Of a stretch of 64,000 bases of DNA, positions 55,230 to 64,000 are shown one piece after another; the stretch's first letter is position 1; each line of letters opens with the position of its first letter. Origin of the DNA: Coriaria nepalensis. Lineage: Eukaryota > Streptophyta > Magnoliopsida > Cucurbitales > Coriariaceae. The position numbers and the translations under genes were made by a program. Location of the stretch: contig CP114482.1 in NCBI GenBank assembly GCA_027186245.1, positions 25,935,209 to 25,999,208 of the forward strand, in the 5' to 3' direction. The notes beneath the pieces are model-generated. The model saw only the letters and a list, made by a program, of their open reading frames with translations, did not search any database and was not told the DNA's origin.

Positions 55230-56030
55230 TGGGTAATTTACTTGAATAGATCAATCGCAATTTATGCAGAAAAGTATCGTTTAAAGAGCGAAAATAGAAT
55301 TCGTTCGCCTTGCTGTCAAATGATTTGATGACAACAAGAGACTCAATGACATGATTTTAAGGCTAAAAAGATGCATAGTTGCCTTCAATGGTTGAATTGG
55401 AAGTTCTGAACGAAAGTCGTGTTTGAAATGCGAAAAAATAGAATTCTTTCGACTTACTTTTAATTGATTTAATGACTAGAGAAGACTCAATGACACGATT
55501 TTAAGGCTAAACAAATGCATAATTGCCTTCAATAGACCAATTGCATGTTTTGCACAAAAGTGGTGTTTGAAATGTGAAAATAGAATTTGTTTGAATTGAT
55601 TTCGTACGATTTATTGACTAAAAGTGACTCAACGAAATGATTGTAAGGCTATACAAATGCATAGTTGCCTTCAAAAGATCCATTGCAAATTATGCACGAA
55701 TGTCGTGGTTCAAGTGCGAAAATAGATTTCGTTCAAATTGCTTTGAAGTGATTTAATTACTAGATGAGACTCAATGACATGATTTCAAGGCTAAACAATG
55801 GGTAATTTACTTGAATAGATCAATCGCAATTCATGCACAAAAGTCTCGTTTAAAGAGCGAAAATAGAATTCGTTCGACTTGCTTTCAAATGATTTGATGA
55901 CAACAAGAGACTCAATGACATGATTTTAAGGCTAAAAAGATGCATAGTTGCCTTCAATGGTTGAATTAGAAGTTCTGAACGAAAGTCGTGTTTGAAATGC
56001 GAAAAAATAGAATTCTTTCGACTTACTTTT
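55230..56030 (+). repeat. Block repeated 2276 bp downstream (about 57506-58306)
   Basis: Shared variants are tatgcagaaaag, gttcgccttgctgtcaaatg, gcacaaaagtggtg, gaaatgtgaaaatag, cgtacgatttattg and gactcaacgaaatg. The offset is exactly four HORs. Between the copies, unit 56196 shares tgtatagttgccttcgaaag and tttcgtttgattt with unit 57334, so a second, shorter repeat is nested here. Confidence 0.8.
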
Positions 56031-58990
56031 AATTGATTTAATGACTAGAGAAGACTCAATGACATGATTTTAAGGCTAAACGAAAGCATAATTTCCTTCA
56101 ACAGACCAATTGCATGTTTTGCACAAAAGTTGTGTTTGAAATGCGAAAATAGAATTTGTTTGAATTGATTTCGTTTGATTTATTGACTAAAAGTGACTCA
56201 ATGAAATGATTGTAAGGCTATACAAATGTATAGTTGCCTTCGAAAGATCCATTGCAAATTATGCACGAAAGTCGTGGTTCAAGTGCGAAAATAGATTTCG
56301 TTCGAATTGCTTTGAAGTGATTTAATTACTAGATGAGACTCAATGACATGATTTCAAGGCTAAACAATGGGTAATTTACTTGAATAGATCAATCGCAATT
56401 TATGCACAAAAGTCTCGTTTAAAGAGCGAAAATAGAATTCGTTCGACTTGCTTTCAAATGATTTGATGACAACAAGAGACTCAATGACATGATTTTAAGG
56501 CTAAAAAGATGCATAGTTACCTTCAATGGTTGAATTAGAAGTTCTGAACGAAAGTCGTGTTTGAAATGCGTAAAAATAGAATTCTTTCGACTTACTTTTA
56601 ATTGATTTAATGACTAGAGAAGACTCAATGACACGATTTGAAGGCTAAACAACAGCATGATTGCCTTCAATAGATCAATTGCATGTTTTGCACAAAAGTT
56701 GTGTTTGAAATGCGAAAATTGAATTTGTTTGAATTGATTTCGTATGATTTATTGACTAAAAGTGGCTCAGTGACATGATTTTAAGGCTATACAAATGCAT
56801 AGTTGCCTTCGAAAGATCCATTGCAAATTATGCACGAAAGTTGTGGTTCAAGTGCGAAATTAGATTTCGTTCGAATTGCTTTGAAGTAATTTAATTACTA
56901 GATGAGACTCAATGACATGATTTCAAGGCTAAACAATGGGTAATTTACTTGAATAGATCAATCGCAATTTATGAACAAAAGTCTCGTTTAAAGAGCGAAA
57001 ATAGAATTCGTTCGAATTGCTTTCAAATGATTTGATGACAACAAGAGACTCAATTACATGATTTTAAGGCTAAAAAGATGCATAGTTGCCTTCAATGGTT
57101 GAATTGGAAGTTCTGAACGAAAGTCGTGTTTGAAATGCGAAAAAATAGAATTCTTTCGACTTACTTTTAATTGATTTAATGACTAGAGAAGACTCAATGA
57201 CATGATTTTAAGGCTAAACGAAAGCATAATTGCCTTCAATAGACCAATTGCATGTTTTGCACAAAAGTTGTGTTTGAAATGCGAAAATAGAATTTGTTTG
57301 AATTGATTTCGTTTGATTTATTGACTAAAAGTGACTCAATGAAATGATTGTAAGGCTATACAAATGTATAGTTGCCTTCGAAAGATCCATTGCAAATTAT
57401 GCACGAAAGTCGTGGTTCAAGTGCGAAAATAGATTTCGTTCGAATTGCTTTGAAGTGATTTAATTACTAGATGAGACACAATGACATGATTTCAAGGCTA
57501 AACAATGGGTAATTTACTTGAATAGATCAATCGCAATTTATGCAGAAAAGGCTCGTTTAAAGAGCGAAAATAGAATTCGTTCGCCTTGCTGTCAAATGAT
57601 TTGATGACAACAAGAGACTCAATGACATGATTTTAAGGCTAAAAAGATGCATAGTTGCCTTCAATGGTTGAATTGGAAGTTCTGAACGAAAGTCGTGTTT
57701 GAAATGCGAAAAAATAGAATTCTTTCGACTTACTTTTAATTGATTTAATGACTAGAGAAGACTCAATGACACGATTTTAAGGCTAAACAAAAGCATAATT
57801 GCCTTCAATAGACCAATTGCATGTTTTGCACAAAAGTGGTGTTTGAAATGTGAAAATAGAATTTGTTTGAATTGATTTCGTACGATTTATTGACTAAAAG
57901 TGACTCAACGAAATGATTGTAAGGCTATACAAATGCATAGTTGCCTTCAAAAGATCCATTGCAAATTATGCACGAAAGTCGTGGTTCAAGTGCGAAAATA
58001 GATTTCGTTCGAATTGCTTTGAAGTGATTTAATTACTAGATGAGACTCAATGACATGATTTCAAGGCTAAACAATGGGTAATTTACTTGAATAGATCAAT
58101 CGCAATTCATGCACAAAAGTCTCGTTTAAAGAGCGAAAATAGAATTCGTTCGACTTGCTTTCAAATGATTTGATGACAACAAGAGACTCAATGACATGAT
58201 TTTAAGGCTAAAAAGATGCATAGTTACCTTCAATGGTTGAATTAGAAGTTCTGAACGAAAGTCGTGTTTGAAATGCGAAAAAATAGAATTCTTTCGACTT
58301 ACTTTTAATTGATTTAATGACTAGAGAGGACTCAATGACATGATTTTAAGGCTAAACGAAAGCATAATTTCCTTCAATACACCAATTGCATGTTTTGCAC
58401 AAAAGTTGTGTTTGAAATGCGAAAATAGAATTTGTTTGAATTGATTGCGTATGATTTATTGACTAAAAGTGACTCAATGAAATGATTGTAAGGCTATAAA
58501 AATGCATAGTTGCCTTCAAAATATCCATTGCAAATTATGCACGGAAGTCGTGGTTCAAGTGCGAAAATAGATTTCGTTCGAATTGCTTTGAAATGATTTA
58601 ATTACTAGAAGAGACTCAATGACATGATTTCAAGGCTAAACAATGGGTAATTTACTTGAATAGATCAATCGCAAGTTATACACAAAAGTCTCATTTAAAT
58701 AGCGAAAATAGGGTTCTTTTGAACTGCTTTCAAATGATTTGATGACTACAAGACACTCAATGACATGATTTTAAGGCTAAAAAGATGCATAGTTGCCTTC
58801 AATGGTTGAATTGGAAGTTCTGAACGAAAGTCGTGTTTGAAATGCGAAACAATAGAATTCTTTCGACTTACTTTTAATTGATTTAATGACTAGAGAAGAC
58901 TCAATGACACGATTTTAAGGCTAAACAAAAGCATCATTGCCTTCAATAGATCAGTTGCATGTTTTGCACAAAAGTTGTGTTTGAAATGCG

Positions 58991-58999
58991 AAAAAAAAA
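58991..58999 (+). repeat. Nine-A run in D, a lineage marker
   Basis: D here reads gcgaaaaaaaaagttg in place of gcgaaaatagaattt. The same run lies at 59701-59709 and 60271-60279. Later D monomers at about 61.98 and 63.12 kb read gcgaaaataaaagttg, a likely precursor that became nine A by a T-to-A change. It ties the units at 58472, 59041 and 59751 together. Confidence 0.85.
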
Positions 59000-59040
59000 G
59001 TTGTTTGAATTGATTTCGTATGATTTATTGACTAAAAGTG

Positions 59041-59750
59041 GCTCAATGACATGATTTTAAGGCTATACAAATGCATAGTTGCCTTCGAAAGATCCATTGC
59101 AAATTATGCACGAAAGTCGTGGTTCAAGTGCGAAAATAGATTTCATTCGAATTGCTTTGAAGTGATTTAATTACTAGATGAGACTTAATGACATGATTTC
59201 AAGGCTAAACAATGGGTAATTTACTTGAATAGATCAATCGCAATTTATGCACAAAAGTCTCGTTTAAAGAGCGAAAATAGAATTCGTTCGAATTGCTTTG
59301 AAATGATTTAATTACTAGAAGAGACTCAATGACCTGATTTCAAGGCTAAACAATGGGTAATTTACTTGAATAGATCAATCGCAAGTTATACACAAAAGTC
59401 TCATTTAAATAGCGAAAATAGGGTTCTTTTGAACTGCTTTCAAATGATTTGATGACTACAAGACACTCAATGACATGATTTTAAGGCTAAAAAGATGCAT
59501 AGTTGCCTTCAATGGTTGAATTGGAAGTTCTGAACGAAAGTCGTGTTTGAAATGCGAAACAATAGAATTCTTTCGACTTACTTTTAATTGATTTAAGGAC
59601 TAGAGAAGACTCAATGACACGATTTTAAGGCTAAACAAAAGCATCATTGCCTTCAATAGATCAGTTGCATGTTTTGCACAAAAGTTGTGTTTGAAATGCG
59701 AAAAAAAAAGTTGTTTGAATTGATTTCGTATGATTTATTGACTAAAAGTG
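59041..59750 (+). repeat. Pentameric HOR unit A-B-B-C-D (710 bp)
   Basis: Monomers lie at A 59041-59182, B 59183-59323, B 59324-59464, C 59465-59608 and D 59609-59750. The first B ends like an A (gctttgaaatgatttaatta, then ctagaag) instead of the B form caaatgatttgatgac. The second B opens with gacctgatttc and is of the zone V type. This is the crossover product of the 710-bp duplication that covers it. Confidence 0.93.
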
Positions 59751-60759
59751 GCTCAATGACATGATTTTAAGGCTATACAAATGCATAGTTGCCTTCGAAA
59801 GATCCATCGCAAATTATGCACGAAAGTCGTGGTTCAAGTGCGAAAATAGATTTCGTTCGAATTGCTTTGAAGTAATTTAATTACTAGATGAGACTCAATG
59901 ACATGATTTCAAGGCTAAACAATGGGTGATTTACTTGAATAGATCAATCGCAATTTATGAACAAAAGTCTCGTTTAAAGAGCGAAAATAGAATTCGTTCG
60001 AATTGCTTTCAAATGATTTGATGACAACAAGAGACTCAATTACATGATTTTAAGGCTAAAAAGATGCATAGTTGCCTTCAATGGTTGAATTGGAAGTTCT
60101 GAACGAAAGTCGTGTTTGAAATGCGAAAAAATAGAATTCTTTCGACTTAGTTTTAATTGATTTAGTGACTAGAGAAGACTCAATGACACAGATTTTAAGG
60201 CTAAACAAAAGCATCATTGCCTTCAATAGATCAGTTGCATGTTTTGCACAAAAGTTGTGTTTGAAATGCGAAAAAAAAAGTTGTTTGAATTGATTTCGTA
60301 TGATTTATTGACTAAAAGTGGCTCAATGACATGATTTTAAGGCTATACAAATGCATAGTTGCCTTCGAAAGATCCATTGCAAATTATGCACGAAAGTTGT
60401 GGTTCAAGTGCGAAAATAGATTTCGTTCGAATTGCTTTGAAGTGATTTAATTACTAGAAGAGACTCAATGACATGATTTCAAGGCTAAACAATGGGTAAT
60501 TTACTTGAATAGATCAATCGCAAGTTATACACAAAAGTCTCACTTAAATAGCGAAAATAGGGTTCTTTCGAACTGCTTTCAAATGATTTGATGACTACAA
60601 GAGACTCAATGACATGATTTTAAGGCTAAAAAGATGCATAGTTGCCTTCAATGGTTGAATTGGAAGTTCTGAACGAAAGTCGTGTTTGAAATGCGAAAAA
60701 ATAGAATTCTTTCGACTTACTTTTAATTGATTTAATGACTAGAGAAAACTCAATGACAT

Positions 60760-61897
60760 GATTTTAAGGCTAAACGAAAGCATAAATGCCTTCAATAGAC
60801 CAATTGCATGTTTTGCACAAAAGTTGTGTTTGAAATGCGAAAATAGAATTTGTTTGAATTGATTTCGTATGATTTATTGACTAAAAGTGACTCAATGAAA
60901 TGATTGTAAGGCTATAAAAATGCATAGTTGCCTTCAAAATATCCATTGCAAATTATGCACGGAAGTCGTGGTTCAAGTGTGAAAATAGATTTCGTTCGAA
61001 TTGCTTTGAAGTGATTTAATTCCTAGATGAGACTCAATGACATGATTTCAAGGCTAAACAATGGGTAATTTACTTGAATAGATCAATCGCAATTTATGCA
61101 CAAAAGTCTCGTTTAAAGAGCGAAAATAGAATTCGTTCGAATTGCTTTCAAATGATTTGATGACAACAAGAGACTCAATTACTTGATTTTAAGGCTAAAA
61201 AGATGCATAGTTGCCTTCAATGGTTGAATTGGCAGTTCTGAACGAAAGTCGTGTTTGAAATGGGAAAAAATAGAATTCTTTCGACTTACTTTTAATTGAT
61301 TTAATGACTAGAGAACACTCAATGACATGATTTTAAGGCTAAACGAAAGCATAAATGCCTTCAATAGACCAATTGCATGTTTTGCTCAAAAGTTGTGTTT
61401 GAAATGCGAAAATAGAATTTGTTTGAATTGATTTCGTATGATTTATTGACTAAAAGTGACTGAATGAAATGATTGTAAGGCTATAAAAATGCATAGTTGC
61501 CTTCAAAATATCCATTGCAAATTATTCACGGAAGTCGTGGTTCAAGTGCGAAAATAGATTTCGTTCGAATTGCTTTGAAGTGATTTAATTATTAGATGAG
61601 ACTCAATGACATGATTTCAAGGCTAAACAATGGGTAATTTACTTGAATAGATCAATCGCAAGTTATGCACAAAAGTCTCGTTTAAAGAGCGAAAATAGCA
61701 TTCGTTCAAATTGCTTTCAAATGATTTGATGACAACAAGAGACTCAATGACATGATTTGAAGGCTAAAAAGATGCATAGTTGCCTTCAATGGTTGAATTG
61801 AAAGTTCTGAACGAAAGTCGTGTTTGAATTGCGAAAAAATAGAATTCTTTCGACTTACTTTTAATTGATTTAATGAGTAGAGAAGACTCAATGACAC
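60760..61897 (+). repeat. Adjacent HOR-length duplication (offset 569 bp)
   Basis: The D at the end of unit 60321 and the D at the end of unit 60890 share aaacgaaagcataaatgcc (60781 and 61350). The A monomers that follow share ggctataaaaatgc and cacggaagtcg. The same A variant also occurs at 58472, so this haplotype spread over at least three kilobases. Confidence 0.78.
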
Positions 61898-63735
61898 GAT
61901 TTTAAGCCTAGACAAACACATAATTGCCTTCTATAGATCAATTGCATGTTTTGCACAAAAGTTGTGTTTGAAATGCGAAAATAAAAGTTGTTTGAATTGA
62001 TTTCGTATGATTTATTGACTAAAAGTGGCTCAATGAAATGATTTTAAGGCTATGCAAATGCATAGTTGCCTTCGAAAGATCCATTGCAAATTATGCACGA
62101 AAGTCGTTCTTGAAGTGCGAAAATAGATTTCGTTTGAATTGCTTTTAAGTGATTTAATTACTAGAAGAGACTCAATGGCATGAATTTAAGGCCAAACAAT
62201 GGGTAATTTACTTGGATAGATCAATCGCAAGTTATGTATCAAAGTATCGTTTAAAGAGCCAAAATAGAATTCGTTCGAATTGCTTCGAAATGATTTGATG
62301 ACAACAAGAGACTCAATGACATGATTTTAAGGCTAAAAAGATGCATAGTTGCCTTCAATGGTTGAATTGGAAGTTCTGAACGAAAGTCGTGTTTGAAGTG
62401 CGAAAAAATAGAATTCGTTCGACTTACTTTTAATTGATTTAATGACTAGAGAAGACTCAATGACATGATTTTAACGCTAAACGAAAGCATAATTCCCTTC
62501 AATAGACCAATTGCATGTTTTGCACAAAAGTTGTGTTTGAAATGCGAAAATAGAATTTGTTTGAATTGATTTCGTATGATTTATTGACTAAAAGTGACTC
62601 AATGAACTGATTGTAAGGCTATACAAATGCATAGTTGGGTTCAAAAGATCCATTGCAAATTATGCACGAAAGTCGTGGTTCAAGTGCGAAAATAGATTTC
62701 GTTTGAATTGCTTTGAAGTGATTTAATTACTCGAAGAGACCCAATGGCATGATTTCAAAGCTAAACAATGGGTAATTTACCTGAATAGATCAATCGCATG
62801 TTATGTATAAAAGTATCGTTTAAAGAGCCAAAATAGAATTCGTTCGAATTGCTTTCAAATGATTTGATGACAACAAGAGACTCAATGACATGATTTTAAG
62901 GCTAAAAAGATGCATAGTTGCCTTCAATGGTTGAATTGGAAGTTCTGAACGAAAGTCGTGTTTGAAGTGCGAAAAAATAGAATTCTTTCGACTTACTTTT
63001 AATTGATTTAATGAGTAGAGAAGACTCAATGACACGATTTTAAGGCTAGACAAACGCATAATTGCCTTCAGTAGATCAATTGCATGTTTTGCACAAAAGT
63101 TGTGTTTGAAATGCGAAAATAAAAGTTGTTTGACTTGATTTCGTATGATTTATTGACTAAAAGTGGCTCAATGACATGAATTTAAGGCTATACAAATGCA
63201 TAGTTGCCCTCAAAAGATCCATTGCAAATTATGCACGAAAGTCGTGTTTCAAGTGCGAAAATAGATTTCGTTGGAATTGCTTTGAAGTGATTTAATTACT
63301 AGAAGAGACACAATGACATGATTTCAAGGCTAAAGAATGGGTAATTTACTTGAATAGACCAATCGCAAGTTATGCACAAAAGTCTCGTTTAAAGAGCGAA
63401 AATAGAATTCGTTTGAATTGCTTTCAAATGATTTGATGACAACAAGAGACTCAGTGATATGATTTTAACGCTAAAAAAGATGCATAGTTGCTTTCAATGG
63501 TTGAATTGGAAGTTCTGAACGAAAGTCGTGTTTGAAGTGCGAAAAAATAGAATTCTTTCGACTTACTTTGAATTGATTTAATGACTCTAGAAGACTCAAT
63601 GACATGATTTTAAGGCTAAACAAACGCATAATTGCCTTCAATAGATCAAGTGCATGTTTTGCACAGAAGTTGTGTTTGAAATGCGAAAATAGAATTTGTT
63701 AGAATAGATTTCATATAATTTATAGACTAAAAGTG

Positions 63736-64000
63736 GCTCATCGACCTGATTTTAAGGCTATACAAATGCATAGTTGCCTTCAAAATATCCATTGCAAATT
63801 ATGCATGAAAGTCGTGGTTGAAGTGCGAAAATAGATTTCGTTCGAATTCCTTTGAAGTGATTTAATTACTAGAAGAGACTCAGTGACATGATTTCAAGGC
63901 TAAACAATGGCTAATTTACTTGAATAGATCAATCGCAAGTTATGCACAAAAGTCTCATTTAAATCGCGAAAATAGGATTCTTTCGAATTGCTTTCAAATG
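63736..64000 (+). repeat. Partial HOR unit at the right edge
   Basis: A complete A (63736-63877) is followed by the first 123 bases of a B. B has atttaaatcgcgaaaatagg then attctttcg, intermediate between the zone V form and the common form. The array therefore continues past the window. Confidence 0.9.

Larger units (their letters stand above)
58581..60000 (+). repeat. Tandem duplication of 710 bp (58581-59290 and 59291-60000)
   Basis: The second copy begins inside a B monomer at aattgctttgaaatgattta, a sequence that belongs to the end of the A at 58472. Both copies then carry gcaagttatacac, gggttcttttgaactgc, gcgaaacaatagaattc, gcatcattgcc, tcagttgcatg and a nine-A run in D. The crossover therefore joined the 3' part of a B to the 3' part of an earlier A, duplicating five monomers' worth of sequence and producing the pentamer at 59041. 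Confidence 0.92.
1..64000. repeat. Satellite array of 569-bp four-monomer higher-order repeats
   Basis: The whole window is head-to-tail copies of a 142-bp monomer family in four types ordered A-B-C-D. Each type opens with a form of actcaatgacatgatt and carries a form of gcgaaaatag about 90 bases in. They are told apart by what follows the opening: ggctatac in A, ggctaaacaatggg in B, ggctaaaaaga in C and ggctaaacaaacgc in D. Spacing between successive A starts is 569 bp in most cases. There are 111 complete units (444 monomers plus four extra ones) and partial units at both edges. All copies share one orientation, with no N run, transposon or unique spacer. Long arrays of this design usually lie at centromeres or in pericentromeric heterochromatin; that location is inferred. 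The family is not one I recognise. Confidence 0.97.
54489..64000 (+). repeat. Array zone VI: 16 complete HOR units and a partial one
   Basis: Unit starts: 54489, 55058, 55627, 56196, 56765, 57334, 57903, 58472, 59041, 59751, 60321, 60890, 61459, 62028, 62597, 63166, then a partial unit at 63736. Many A monomers read caatgaaatgattgtaagg and end in ctagatgag. Many D monomers read ctaaacgaaagcataattgc with atagaccaattgc. B often has caatttatgcac, and its 3' end is usually gatgacaacaagag. Zone V-type B monomers are interspersed at 58472, 59041, 60321 and 63736. The zone contains one pentamer. Confidence 0.75.

Noticed and set aside
946..63059. Minus-strand open reading frames of 60-83 codons recurring at multiples of 569 bp, for example 34237-34419, 35944-36126 and 52481-52687
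   Set aside because: They lie at the same place in the HOR (C running into B), recur with the repeat period, often begin at a TTG, and change length with single-base variants. B plus C is 285 bp, a multiple of three, which keeps a frame open by chance, but the 569-bp HOR is not a multiple of three. No ribosome binding, splice or domain evidence supports a gene.
1..64000. CRISPR array
   Set aside because: The periodic repeats are not separated by unique spacers; the whole 142-bp monomer is conserved and the repeats abut. There are no cas genes.
1..64000. Transposon or retrotransposon insertion in the array
   Set aside because: A-to-A spacing explains all bases; extra length occurs only as whole monomers or indels of a few bases. 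I saw no terminal repeats, target site duplications or coding segments.
1..64000. CENP-B box
   Set aside because: The segment ttcgttcgaattgctt in B and A shares only TTCG and the following A with the box and lacks CGGG.
1..64000. Bacterial-type promoters, ribosome binding sites or terminators
   Set aside because: The AT-rich sequence gives many chance TATAAT-like and T-run matches that recur with the repeat. With no genes and a eukaryotic-type satellite, they carry no meaning.
1..64000. Telomeric repeats, rDNA or tRNA genes inside the array
   Set aside because: I found no TTAGGG- or TTTAGGG-type runs and no GC-rich conserved RNA segments; every position belongs to a monomer.

Overview
The window is a single uninterrupted eukaryotic satellite DNA array. 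I found no gene, RNA gene, transposon, telomere-like run or unique spacer. All 64 kb is built from one monomer family of about 142 bp, always in the same orientation and about one-third G+C (47 of 141 bases in a hand-counted B monomer). The long array, higher-order structure and absence of genes suggest a centromeric or pericentromeric block of a plant or animal chromosome. I do not recognise the family and cannot name the taxon.

Four monomer types, here called A (142 bp), B (141 bp), C (144 bp) and D (142 bp), follow in fixed order A-B-C-D and form a higher-order repeat (HOR) of 569 bp. I traced the start of type A through the whole window. There are 111 complete HOR units from position 13 to 63735, preceded by the last 12 bases of a D and followed by an A and a partial B. 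All but four units are tetramers, nearly all 568-571 bp; exceptions of 563 and 565 bp are explained by small deletions. The four pentamers are ABBCD at 582, ABCDD at 2998, ABCCD at 29886 and ABBCD at 59041. This accounts for every base, so nothing else is inserted.

Units fall into six zones defined by shared private variants: about 1-9400, 9401-27039, 27040-38564, 38565-49944, 49945-54488 and 54489-64000. Within zones, blocks of one to seven units are repeated at offsets of 568, 569, 710, 1138, 1707/1708, 1851, 2276, 2845-2847 and 3984-3988 bp. The clearest is a 2845-bp five-unit tandem duplication at about 21.49-27.18 kb. These are the expected traces of unequal exchange, conversion or replication-based amplification.

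Points worth a second look are: the breakpoints of all four pentamers lie around the monomer junction, the stretch most alike among the four types; a 14-bp dyad occurs mainly in B; a TGACTCA heptamer occurs mainly at the A junction; many variants look like CpG decay; and there is no CENP-B box. Short minus-strand reading frames recur at the HOR spacing and are by-products of the repeat, not genes.
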